Of a stretch of DNA of 64,000 nt, positions 46,539-57,435 are shown piece by piece (the first letter of the stretch is position 1; each line of letters begins with the position of its first letter). The stretch covers positions 140,059,148-140,123,147 of the forward strand of contig CM077665.1 in NCBI GenBank assembly GCA_039707655.1, given 5' to 3'. The notes under the pieces were generated by a model. That model ran no database searches. It saw only the letters and a program-made list of their open reading frames with translations, and was not told where the DNA came from. The position numbers and the translations under genes were made by a program. Source of the stretch: Elymus sibiricus (lineage: Eukaryota; Streptophyta; Magnoliopsida; Poales; Poaceae).

Positions 46539-49183
46539 GCATCCCCAAGCTTAATTCCTGCTCGTCCTCGAGTAGGTAAATGATAAAAACAGAATTTTTG
46601 ATGTGGAATGCTACCTAACATATTTATCCATGTAATATTCTTTAGTGTGGCATGAACGTTCAGATCCATAAGATTCAAAACAAAAGTTTAATGTTGACAT
46701 AAAAACAATAATACTTCAAGCATACTAACAAAGCAATCGTGTCTTTTCAAAATAACATGGCCAAAGAAAGTTATCCCTACAAAATCATAAGGTCTGGCTA
46801 TGCTCCATCTTCCCCACACAAAGTATTTAAATCATGCACAACCCTGATGACAAGTCAAGCAATTGTTTCACACTTTTTATGTTCTCAAACTTTTTCAACT
46901 TTCACGCAATACATGAGCGTGAGCCATGGATATAACACTATAGGTGGAATAGAATATGGTGGAGGTTGTGAGGAAAAGGAGAAGATAGTCTCACATCAAC
47001 TAGGCGTATCAACGGGCTATGGAGATGCCCATCAATAGATATCAATGTGAGTGAGTAGGGATTGCCATGCAACGGATGCACTAGAGCTATAAGTGTATGA
47101 AAGCTCAAAAAGAAACTAAGTGGGTGTGCATCCGACTCGCTTGCTCACGAAGACCTAGGGAAATTTGAGGAAGCCCATCATTGGGATATACAAGCCAAGT
47201 TATACAATGAAAAATTCCCACTAGTATATGAAAGTGACAAAATAGGAGACTCTCTATCATGAAGATCATGGTGCTACTTTGAAGCACAAGTGTGGAAAAA
47301 AGATAGTAGCATTGTCCCTTCTCTCTTTTCTCTCATTTTTTTTGGTGGGCATCTTTGGCCTCTTTTTTTTATTTGGGCTTCATTGGCCTCTTTTATTATT
47401 TTTAAAGTTCGAAGTCTCATCCCAACTTGTGAGGGAATCATAGCTTCCGTCCTTTCCTCACATGGGACAATGCTCTAATAATGATGATCATCACACTTTT
47501 ATTTACTTACAACTCAAGAATTACGGTGGAAGTTGCATGGCAATATATCTCGGAATGGCTATGGAAATGCCATAATAGGTAGGTATGGTGGCTGTTTTGA
47601 GGAAGGGTATATGGTGGGTTTAATGCACCGGCAAAAGTTGCGCGGTACTAGAGAGGCTAGCAAAGGTGGAAGGCTGAGAGTGCGTGTAATCCATGGACTC
47701 GCATTAGTCATAAAGAACTCACATACTTATTGCAAAAGTCTATTAGTTATCGAAGCAAAGTATTAGATGCATGCTCCTAGGGGAGAGGTTGGTAGGAGTT
47801 AACCATCGCGCGCTCCCGACCCTCACACAAAGGATGACAATCAATAAACAAATCATGCTCTGACTTCGTTACATAACGGTTCACCATACGTGCATGCTAC
47901 GGGAATCACAAACTTTTAACACAAGTATTTCTACCAATCCACAATTACTCACTAGCATGTCTCTAATATTACCATCTTTATATCTCAAAACAATCATAAG
48001 GAATCAAACTTCTCATAGTATTCAATGCACTTTATATGAAAGTTTTTATTATATCCCTCTTGGATGCCCATTATAATAGGACTAAATTCATAACCTAAAC
48101 CAATTACCATGCTGTTTAAAGACTCTCAAAATAATATAAGTGAGGTACGAGAGTTCAATTATTTCTATAAAATAAAACACCACCATGCTCTAAAAAGATA
48201 TAAGTGAAGCACTAGAGCAAAATTGCCTAGCTCAAAAGATATAAGTGAAGCACATAGAGTATTCTAATAAATTCACGATTCATGCGTGTCTCTCCCAAAA
48301 TATTTGTGCAGCAAGGATGATTGTGGCAAACTAAAAAGCAAAGACTCTTATCATACAAGACGCTCCAAGCAAAACACATATCATGTGATGAATAAAAATA
48401 TAGCCTCAAGTAAATTTACCGATGGATTGAAGACGAAAGAGGGGATGCCTTCCGGGGCATCCCCAAGCTTAGGTTTTTTGGTATCCTTGAATATTCCTTG
48501 GGGTGCCTTGGGCATCCCCAAGCTTAGGCTCTTGCCACTCCTTATTCAATAGTCCGTCAAATCTTTACCCAAAACTTGAAAACTTCACAACAGAAAACTC
48601 AACAGAAAACTCGTGAGATCCGTTAGTATAAGAAAAATAAATCACCACTTTAGGTACTGTTGTGAACTCATTATTTATTTATATTGGTGTAATATCTACT
48701 GTATTCCAACTTCTCCATGGTTCATACCCCCCGATACAACCCATAGATACATCAAAATAAGCAAACAACACAAAGAAAACAGAATCTGTCAAAAACAGAA
48801 CAGTCTATAGCAATCTGGAAACATCGAATACTTCTGTAACTCCAAAAATTCTTAAAAATTAGGAAAATATGGGAAATTTGTATATAAATCCTGTGTAAAA
48901 ATTTCAGACTCATTCGATGCTCTGGTGAATTTATAAAATTCCTGGACTGAGCGTGAAAGTTTCTGTTTTTCAGCAAGATCAAATCAACAATCACCGTAAA
49001 CCATCCCAAAGGTCTTACTTGGCTCAAACACTAATTAAAACACTAAAACACAATTACTACAGAGGTAATAATGTGTAATTTATTCAAGAACAGAAACTAA
49101 AACTAAAACATAAAAATAAAATTGGGTTGCCTCCCAACAAGCGCTATTGTTTAACGTCCCTAGCTAGGCATAACGCAATAGAT
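46539..49183 (-). other. 3' noncoding zone and PPT of gypsy C
   Basis: The PPT AAGCTTGGGGATGC (element strand) is at 46539-46552. Next to it is the hairpin CTCG-AGGA-CGAG (46561-46572). The hairpin CCATA-ATAGGTAGG-TATGG is at 47570-47588. Two GCATCCCCAAGCTTAG phrases near 48450-48530 look like extra PPT copies. No gene is seen in 2.6 kb. Confidence 0.72.
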
Positions 49184-49991
49184 CTAGGTATTATCATCTT
49201 TGGTATGCAACTCCTCAATTGCACACTTATAAACCGTAGGAGATTCTTTGGTTTTATCAATAATCATACTCCTAGGCAAGAAATCAAGAAATTCACTTGT
49301 AGCAATTGGTTCCCGGACAATATTAATAAAGTTAGGGTGAGCACTTATCATCTTAAGATCTTCATCTCCTTTACTAGAGGATTCACCCTTATTTTTAGGA
49401 ACATAAATAAACTTGGCAGTCTTAGTAGGAGGAAAATTTGGAGTGGTTTTAACAGAGGCAAAAGCGGAACCCAAGTTGGTAATAATATCTTCTAGCTTGC
49501 CAATTCTAATGGAATCCTGATCTATCTTTTCATTAACTATGGGTTCTTTCTCCCTTAGATTTTTTAAAGTAAATCCTACCTTAGATCCATATTGAGTAAT
49601 TTGATTATGAATCTTTTTATCCAAGTTTTCAATGAGCTCTACAGTAGCAACTTTATTTTCAATAATATCAAGCCTTCGCATCACATGTTCCAAAGTTAAG
49701 ATTGTTTCATTAACCATGAGTAGGGGTGAACCTACCAAATTTATCATAGCGCTATAAGAATCAACGGTATGGCTTCCCAAGAAATTTCCTCCCGTAATGG
49801 TATCCAAAACATATCTATTCCAAGGAGAAACACCCACATAAAAATTGCGAAGGAGAACGGTAGTAGATTGCTTATGAGTAGATCTATTTTGAGCATTGCA
49901 AATTCTATACCAAGCATTTTTCTCCCTCCCTTTGCTTAAAATTAAGAACTTCACTCTCGGGAGTACTAGCGATAGTAGTAAGGCTAGCCAT
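49184..49991 (-). pseudogene. Gag remnant of gypsy C
   Basis: The start MASLTTIASTPESE lies at an ATG at 49991. It is followed by a one-base frameshift in an A-run near 49920 and then an open frame to 49184. The surviving part is the C-terminal half of an Athila-type gag (LLRNFYVGVSPWNRYVLDTITGGNFL, with the common gag pattern LDxxxGG), followed by a charged, coiled-coil-like region. The N-terminal gag half is missing, as if deleted internally. No protease follows. Confidence 0.78.
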
Positions 49992-50194
49992 GAGTTTAAG
50001 CGATCTAACACAAAAGCGAACAAAAAGGAAACGAAAAGACGAACGGAAGAAGGGCGAAAAAAAGGCAAATCTTTTTATTTTTTCTGAAAATTCGTTTTAG
50101 AAGTGGGGGAGAGGAAAACGAGAGGCAAATGGCAAATAATGTAAATGCAAGAGATGATTTTGTGATGGGTACTTGGTAGCCTTGATGTAGATCT

Positions 50195-50279
50195 CCCCGG
50201 CAACCACGCCAGAAATTGGCAAGTTGACGGGAGAGTTCTTGTCTTGACTTGCTATGTATCCTCCCCGGCAACGGTGCCA
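50195..50279 (-). promoter_or_regulatory. Duplicated primer-binding site of gypsy C
   Basis: Two PBS-like sites lie beside the 5' LTR. TGGCACCGTTGCCGGGG at 50263-50279 has one mismatch to the tRNA-Asp complement. TGGCGTGGTTGCCGGGG at 50195-50211 has three mismatches. Both are preceded by (A)TTTC and followed by AG on the element strand, so this looks like a short tandem duplication of the leader. Confidence 0.75.
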
Positions 50280-51805
50280 GAAATCCTTCTTGCTACTTCT
50301 TGAGCTTGCGTTGGTTTTCCCTTGAAGAGGAAAGGGTGATGCAGCAAAGTAGATAAGTATTTCCCTCGGTTTTGAGAACCAAGGTATCAATCCAGTAGGA
50401 GGTACAAGCAAGGCCCCAATCTATGCACTTGCACAAACAATCAAACACTTGCACCCAACGCTATAAAGGGGGTGTCAATCCCTTCACGGTCACTTGCAAG
50501 GATGAGATCCGATAGAGATAGATATAAAAGATTACTAAAACGATAATTAAAATAAAAGTAAATAAATTGCAGCAAAGTATTTTTGTGTTTTTTAGTTTAT
50601 AGATCTGAAAATATAATATGGAAAATAGACCCGGGGGCCATAGGTTTCACTAGAGGCTTCTCTCTTGAAGGAAAATAATACGTTGGGTGAACAAATTACT
50701 GTCGAGCAATTGATAGAAAAGCGCATAGTTATGACGATATCCAAGGCAATGATTATGCATATAGGCATCACGTCCGTATCAAGTAGACCGAAACGATTCT
50801 GCATCTACTACTATTACTCCACACATCGACCGACTCCTGCCTGCATCTAGAGTATTAAGTTCATGAAGAACAGAGTAACGCATTAAGTAAGATGACATGA
50901 TGTAGAGGGATAAACTCAAGAAATATGATGAAAACCCCATCTTTTTATCCTTGATGGCAACAATACAAATACGTGCCTTGCTACCCCTACTTTGTCACTG
51001 GGTGAGGACACCGCAAGATTGAACCCAAAACTAAGCACTTCTCCCATTGCAAGAATTACCAATCTAGTTGGCCAAACCAAACCAATAACTCGAAGAGACT
51101 TACAAAGATATGAAATCATGCATATAAGAATTCAGAGAAGATTCAAATAATACTCATAGATAATCTGATCATAAACCCATAATTCATCGGATCTTGACAA
51201 ACACACCGCAAAAGAGTATTACATCGGATAGATCTCCATGAAGATCATGGAGAACATGGTATTGAAGAACATAGAGAGAGAAGAAGCCATCTAGCTACTA
51301 GCTATGGACCCGAAGGTCTGAGGTAAACTACTCACGCATCATCGGAAGGGCAATGGTGTTGATGTAGAGGTCCTCCGTGATCGAATCCCCCTCCGGCTGA
51401 TCGCCTGAAAAGACCCCAAGATGGGATCTCACGGGAACAGAGGCTTGCGGCAGCGGAAAAGTATTTTCGTGGCTCTCTTTGGTATTGGGGGAATATTTCT
51501 GAAATTATAGGTGAAGAGTTAGGATTGGAGGAGCTACGGGGGGCCCTCAAGTCAGGGGCGCCCCCCCCCCAGGGGCGCGCCCTGGTGGCTTGTGGCCCAC
51601 CCGTAGGTCTTCTGGCCTCTTCTCGAAGCCTCCTGGATTCCTTCTGGTCCAAGAAAAATCAGCGTAGAATTTTATTCCGTTTGGACTCTGTTTGATATTC
51701 CTTTTCTGCAATACTCAAAAACAAGGAAAAAACAGAAACTGGCACTGGGCACTAGGTTAATAGGTTAGTCCCAAAAATAATATAAAATAGCATATTAATG
51801 CATAT

Positions 51806-51810
51806 AAAAC
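51806..51810. repeat. Left target-site duplication of the solo LTR (AAAAC)
   Basis: Matches 53674-53678. The uninterrupted C LTR reads ...TATAAAACATCC once, at the same place. Confidence 0.94.
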
Positions 51811-53673
51811 TGTTTGGGAACGTTGCATGGGAAACAAAAAAATTCCTACGCACACACAAGATCTATCCATGGTGATGAGCATCTACGAGAGGGAGAGTGA
51901 ATCTACATACCCTTGTAGATCGCTAAGCGGAAGCGTTAAGAAACGCTGTTGATGTAGTCGAACGTCTCCGCGATCCAAATCGCAAGTCGTCCCTCGATCC
52001 GATCACGAACTAGTGCCGAACAGACGGCACCTCCGCGTTCAACACACGTACGGCTTGATGACGCCTTCACCTCCTCGATCCAGCGAGCGATGGTGAAGTA
52101 GTAGATGAGTTCCGGCAGCACGACGGCGTGGTGATGGTGGTGAGGAACAATCTCTGCAGGGCTTCGCCAAGCACTACGGAGATTATGACGGGAGAACTAG
52201 AGGGTTAGGGTTGCCGTCACACAGCTTGGGAAATCTTGATGTGTCCCGTCTGCTAGCCCTGCCCCTCTATTTATATGTTGAGCCTTGGGGTCTAAACTTG
52301 GAGTAAAAGCCTCCTCCAGGCCGGTTTTGCCCGCACAAGGTCGGTTTGGCCCGCAGGGAAAGAGTCCAACTCGGATCCCTGCAGTATCGCGCACAAGCGG
52401 TAGTACCGCTCACGAGCGGTAGTACCGCTTGAGCGGTAGTACCGCTTCACACAAGGGGTAGTACCGCTTCACACAAGCGGTAGTACCGCTTACGCGGTAG
52501 TACTGCCTTACCAGCGGTAGTACCGCTTAAGGCAGCAGCAAAACTTCCTTTTGCACTTTCCAATACCTCGTGGGCTTTACCCCTTTGGCCCATATAAAGT
52601 GTTGCTGCACCCGAACACTTCGGTAAACACCCGGAACCCCTTCCGGTGAATTCCGGAACCCTTCCGAAGATCACAACACTATTATCACATATATTAATCT
52701 TTACCTCCGGACTCTTCCGGAGACCCTCGTCATGTCCGGGATCTTATCCGGGACTCCGAACAACCTTCGGTCACCAACAAAATAACTCAACTATACTAAT
52801 CGTCACCAAACGTTAAGTGTGTAGACCCTGCGGGTTCGAGAACTATGTAGACATGACCGAGACACCTCTACGATCAATAACCAATAGCGGGACCTGGATG
52901 CCCATATTGGCTCCTACATATTCTACGAAGATCTTTATTGGTCGAACCTCTATGTCAAGGATTCAGTTAATCTCGTATGCTGTTCCCTTTGTTCTTCGGT
53001 ATGTTACTTGCCCGAGATTCGATCGTCGGTATCTCTATACCTAGTTCAATCTCGTTACCGGCAAGTCTCTTTACTCGTTCCGTAATACAAGATCTCGTGG
53101 CTAACACTTTAGTCACATTGCTTGCAAGGCTCATTGTGATGTTGTATTACCGAGTGGGCCCTGAGATACCTCTCTGTCACACGGAGTAACAAATCCCAGT
53201 CTTGATCCATGCCAACCCAACAGACATCCTCGGAGATACCTGTAGAGCACCTTTATAATCACCCAGTTACGTTGCGACGTTTGATACACACAAGGTACTC
53301 CTCCGATGTCAGGGAGTTGTATGATCTCATGGTCATAGGAACAGATACTTGACATGCAGAAAACAATAGCAATAAACTGACACGATCATATGCTACGTTT
53401 ATAGTTTGGGTCTTGTCCATCACATCATTCTCCTAATGATGTGATCCTGTTATCAAATGACATCTCATGTCAATGGCTAGGAAACCTTAACCATCTTTGA
53501 TCAATGAGCTAGTCAACTAGAGGCTTACTAGGGACATAGTGTTGTCTATGTACCCACACATGTATTTGAGTTTCCAATCAATACAATTATAGCATGGATA
53601 ATAAACGATTATCTTGAACAAGGAAATATAATAATAACCAATTTATTATTGCCTCTAGGGCATATTTCCAACA
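51811..53673 (-). mobile_element. Solo LTR of an Angela/BARE1-like copia
   Basis: This single 1863 bp LTR has no PBS, PPT or internal region and is flanked by a perfect TSD. It was left by recombination between two LTRs. On the '-' strand it starts TGTTGGAAATATGCCC and ends CAACGTTCCCAAACA. It is about 90 bases longer than the X and Y LTRs, largely because of the GCGGTAGTACCGC repeat array. Confidence 0.95.
52396..52527. repeat. Array of AGCGGTAGTACCGCT inverted repeats
   Basis: Seven copies of a 15-base unit, each itself an inverted repeat of AGCGGTA/TACCGCT around a central G, at 52396, 52415, 52432, 52455, 52476, 52492 and 52513, separated by 2-9 bases. They are absent from the X and Y LTRs. 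Confidence 0.9.
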
Positions 53674-53748
53674 AAAACATCCAAAATAGATAATATAATA
53701 GCATGGAAAAATCAAAAATTATAGATACGTTGGAGACGTATCAGGGCC

Positions 53749-53986
53749 CGACCGGACGCCGTCGCCGGTCTTAGCGCAATACCCTCGCGGACTTCTCAGG
53801 GGGCGCCGCGGCACGTCGGCATTGACGCAAGGCCCCACAATAGAAGCAAGGATGCGCCATGCGAAACAAACAATCAACAGCTCAAAAAGGTGGAGGAACA
53901 CGAAGGTAAAAACGCAAAAGTTAACACCCCCAGGGGCCAGGTGCTGCTTGACATGACAGGAGCTGGGAAGAGAAAACAGAGGAGGA
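53749..53986 (+). other. D internal stretch after gypsy C
   Basis: Follows the right TSD GGGCC (53744-53748). It is the 3' flank of the antisense gene and may hold its polyadenylation region on the '-' strand. No other feature is seen. Confidence 0.5.
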
Positions 53987-54851
53987 CTAGGCGGAGGAGC
54001 CGCTGTCGCCGCCCGGGCCATCACCCGCCGCGGCGCCGGAGTCGTCGCCCTCGTCGGGGAGGGGCTCCTGGACGAACCGCTCCACCAAGGACTCCACGTG
54101 CGGGCACGTCTCGTCCCTGAGGGGCCTCTGGAGCTCCTCGAGCACCGGCTCCATGACGCGGAGGAGGTCGAGCTCGGGGATGAAGTGGCGAAGGTTGGAG
54201 AAGACGCATGTCAACGCGAGGTCCAGGAGGTCGCGCGCGCTGGACACATTGTCCTCGTCAACCCGGGAGATGCCGGTCTCCAGCGCCTCCACCACCTTGT
54301 CGAAGAAGTTGAGGTAGCCCCCGTTGCCGTGCGCGCACGGCAGCGCAGGGGCCTCCCCGACGAACCGGCTCACCGCGCCAACCGCGCGGAGGGCGACGTC
54401 CCGATACTGCTTGGCGCGCTGCGCCTCCAGCATCTTCGCGTGGGCCGCCTCGTCCTGGGCGGCTTGCACGGCTTCGACGGCCCCCTGGACCTGGGTCTGG
54501 AGCGATGCTAGCTCCGCCCGAGCCTCCGCCTCGCCCCTGAGCGCGGCTTGGAGGGCGGCCTCAGCGTCCGCAAGCTGGACCCTCAGCGCATCGGCCTCCT
54601 CCTGGAGTTCCTCGAGCCTGCACCTCTTGGGCGCGGGCACCCTGGGAGGAGGAAACGATCAAGACCGGCGCGGCCGTCATGATTACAAGAGAAGAAAGAG
54701 GGAGACAAGGAACTTACTCGTCAAGGATTGCCCAGCGCCGGCAGACTGGGGCTGGCCTTGAGGGCCCCCCACCGCTGCATCCGGGGGCCGCCGGTGAAGC
54801 CGGGGGCTCCGGACGCTTCCCAGCACCTGCCGCGCTTCTGCTGGATGCCAT
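53987..54851 (-). CDS. Antisense two-exon ORF in element D, coiled-coil protein of unknown function
   Basis: On the strand opposite to the element, an ATG at 54851 opens exon 1 (54851-54718). It ends GACGA|GTAAGT, and exon 2 (54641-53987) starts after CTCCCAG. The 76-base intron (54717-54642) joins in phase and gives 262 residues. The N-terminus is Ala/Pro/Gly-rich. The middle is an alanine-rich coiled coil with repeated Glu/Ala/Leu (LEELQEEADALRVQLADAEA). Then comes a globular part with YLNFFDKVVEALETG and DLLDLALTCVFSNLRHFIPEL, and an acidic Gly/Asp/Ser tail. I do not recognise a domain. The frame has no stop, although D has no gag or pol. It may be an accessory gene of a Tat-like element or a captured host fragment. 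Confidence 0.6.
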
Positions 54852-55345
54852 GAGTGAGCAAAGAAAAGGAGGAAGACAAGGAAGATAAGTCGGAAGGAAA
54901 AGGAGTGAGAGGGCGCGACAAGATGGCAAGGCCCTCCGAGCGGGGCGGGTTTATTGGCACAACCGCTGCACGTGGGGCGACGTGGGAAGTGGAGTCGCCA
55001 GGCACCTCGAGCGGCGCATGCCGGACTCGACTAGCGTGCTCTCCTGCCTCACGTCGTTTCCCCTACCCCCGTCGGGTCACATCCGCATGGCCTGAGGCAG
55101 GAGAGGACGCAAGGGGTCAAACAGCATTCAAGGGAGGATAATGATGGCCAAGGAGGCATGCAGGCCAGGCGTCAGCCCGACCCGAGGCGGTTCCCGACGT
55201 CCTCGGGGAGCCGAGACGCCCACGTCTCGTGGTGCGCCACGTGTCAAGTCGGACCCGCAGGCGATTGGGGCCCACGGCGCTCCGGCCCATCCACCGAGGC
55301 TTCACCCCGAAGCTAACTCGAGCGCGCCTCGGGCCCGGGGGCTAC
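54852..55345 (+). other. D 3' internal region and PPT
   Basis: Possible 5' region of the antisense gene plus the element's 3' end. The PPT GGGCCCGGGGGCTAC is at 55331-55345. The small GC-rich ORFs are not supported. Confidence 0.6.
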
Positions 55346-56181
55346 TGTCGGCGTTCTGGATACCGAGGTACCCAGACTTGCCTGCCTGCGGTCCCAGGTG
55401 TGGCCCACCTCAATGACAAATTACGGCCTAGCGCAGCCTCTCTCGACACAAGGCCCTCGCGAGACCCCGTTCTCGCGAGGGAAACAACGCCAAGACCCGC
55501 GGGGATGTAGGCCTCCCCAGGCCCCCTCCTGAGCGGCGGAGACTCCTATGCAACACATAACCTCAGGAGGCCGAGGGTGACGCCAGCCAGGCCAGGCGGG
55601 CGCCAGCACGCCAGAGGGGACAGTTTCCCCTTTGGTGCAAAGGAGGCAGGGACGCACGCGGGTTCCCAAAGCGCCCCCCAAAGGTTTCCACTTTGGTGCA
55701 ACAAGACCAAGACCCCGAGCCCCGCAGGACGGGCGTCATCACCGAGCCCACCACTGCATCACCGTCGACTACTTTGCAGGCGAAGACCACCTTTCGTCAG
55801 GATAGGGTGTACCTCCTGTCCCCCTTCGAATTTGGCCGTTGTGGGATCCCTTCCCACCATTGCGATAAGGGAAGAGGACCCGGGCCGCTATAAGTAGAGG
55901 CTAGGTAGCTCGGTAGAAGGAGAGGGTGACCACCCCGCAAACACACCGCTGTACTAGTTCATCCACAAACCTCCTCGCGAGGCAATCCACCAAAAGGCAG
56001 GAGTAGGGTTTTACGCTTCGCAGCGGCCCGAACCTGGGTAAACTCTCGTGTGTCATCGTCTTCCTCGCCATCGAGCGGGGTATCGTGTTGTGAGCTTGGA
56101 GGGGGCGAAGCTATTCGGGAATCTTTGCACACGCCCCTGGGTTCGAATTCCTTAGGGTTTTGCGGAGCCCGAAATCCGACA
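55346..56181 (+). repeat. 3' LTR of element D
   Basis: 836 bp, starting TGTCGGCGTTCTGG, the same length as the 5' LTR. The differences seen are mostly C/T and G/A changes at CpG or CpNpG sites. Confidence 0.95.
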
Positions 56182-57435
56182 CTATCTTCTGAAGTCACTG
56201 GCCATTGAGTCTTATTCAACTTCACACCTTGCAATACAGGCAAGAACCCCTTCTTGGACTGATCCATCTTGAACTTCTTCAAAACTTTGTCAAGGCATGT
56301 GCTCTGTGAAAGTCCTATTAAGCGTCTCGATCTATCTCTATAGATCTTGATACCTAATATGAAAGCAGCTTCTCCTAGGTCCTTCATTGAAAAACTCTTG
56401 TTCAAATATTCCTTCACGCTTTCCAACATTTCTATACTGTTTCCAATCAGCAATATGTCATCCACATATAATATTAGAAATGCTATAGAGCTCCCACTCA
56501 CTTTCTTGTAAATACAAGCTTCTCCGTAAACTTGTATAAACCCGAACGCTTTGATCACCTCATCAAAGCGAAGATTCCAACTCCGAGATGCTTGCACCAG
56601 TCCATAAATGGATCACTGGAGTTTGCAAACTTTGTCAGCATTCTCTGGATCGACAAAACCTTCCGGTTGCATCATATACAACTCTTCCTTAAGGAAACCA
56701 TTAAGGAACATTGTTTTGACATCCATCTGCCAAATTTCATAATCAAAAAATGCAGCTATTGCTAACATGATTCTGACAGACTTAAGCATCGCTACGGGTG
56801 AGAAGGTCTCATCGTAGTCAACTCCTTGAACTTGTGAAAAAACCTTTGCCACAAGTCGAGCTTTATAGATGGTGGCATTACCGTCCGCGTCCGTCTTCTT
56901 CTTAAAGATCCATTTATTCTGAATGGCCTTTCGCCCTTCAGGTAATACTTCCAAAGTCCATACTTTGTTTTCATACATGGATCCCATCTCGGATTTCATG
57001 GCCTCTAACCATTTCTCAGAATCCGGGCCCATCATCGCTTCTCCATAGCTCGCAGGTTCATCGTTGTCCAACAACATGACCTCTAAGATAGGGTTACCGT
57101 ACCACTCAGGAGCAGTACGTGCCCTTGTCGACCTACGAGGTTCGATAGCAACTTGATCCAAAGCCTCATGATCACCATCATCAGCTTCCTCTTCAACTAA
57201 TGCAGGCTCTACAGAAACATCTTTCTGCACTGCGCTACTCTCTGGTTGAAGTAAAGGTTCAACAAACTCATCAAGTTCTATTTTCCTCCCACTCAATTCT
57301 TTCGAGAGAAACTCTTTCTCGAGAAATGACCCGTTCTTTGCGACAAACACTTTGCCTTCGGATCTAAGATAGAAGGTATACCCAACCGTCTCTTTTGGGT
57401 ATCCTATGAAGACGCATTTCTCCGCTTTGGGTTCC
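56182..57435 (-). pseudogene. Copia Y integrase end, linker and RT
   Basis: The right TSD of D is 56182-56186. On the '-' strand the frame from 57350 holds the linker (QPESSAVQKDVSVEP), an RT start EKWLEAMKSEMGSMYEN, KKKTDADGN and QMDVKTMFLNG. It meets a TGA at 56613, where the family has CGA (a C-to-T change), then continues in the same frame from 56597 with SWNLRFDEVIKAF and the catalytic LYVDDILLIGN (about 56456-56470). The frame runs into D and resumes at 41108. Near 57405-57435 a one-base shift separates it from the upstream integrase frame. Confidence 0.92.

Larger units (their letters stand above)
44953..53743 (-). mobile_element. Gypsy-type element C with only a gag remnant
   Basis: The 3' LTR is 44953-46538 (1586 bp). 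The 5' LTR is 50291-53743, or 1585 bp once the solo LTR and its TSD are removed. The interior is 3752 bp and has half a gag and no protease or pol, so it is strictly non-autonomous. The LTR start TGATACGTCTCCAACGTATC resembles that of family B, the other end does not. The size and lack of pol remind me of Triticeae Sabrina elements, but I cannot confirm this. Confidence 0.93.
50291..53743 (-). repeat. 5' LTR of gypsy C, interrupted by a solo LTR
   Basis: It is colinear with the 3' LTR in 50291-51810 and 53679-53743. The GC-rich module is at 51541-51600 and has kept GGGGCGCGCCC where the other copy has GGGGCGCGTTC. Confidence 0.95.
41114..56181 (+). mobile_element. Non-autonomous LTR element D (possibly Tat-like gypsy), split by gypsy C
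   Basis: The LTRs are exactly 836 bp each (41114-41949 and 55346-56181), TGTCGG...CGACA, with few differences. The net length without C is about 6.3 kb, with high GC. A PBS-like TGGCGCGCCAGGTAGGG follows the 5' LTR, and the PPT GGGCCCGGGGGCTAC precedes the 3' LTR, so the sense strand is '+'. No gag, protease or pol is recognisable. Instead there are two minisatellite regions and a spliced ORF on the antisense strand. Antisense ORFs are, from memory, a trait of some Tat-lineage elements such as maize Grande. The lineage assignment is tentative. Confidence 0.85.

Noticed and set aside
47290..47478. 62-codon hydrophobic frame in the C noncoding zone
   Set aside because: Low-complexity T-rich stretch in a region where the other families have no gene; there is no homologous frame in A, A' or B.
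52396..52527. Palindromic repeat array resembling CRISPR repeats
   Set aside because: Spacers are only 2-9 bases and the array lies inside a solo LTR of a plant retrotransposon.
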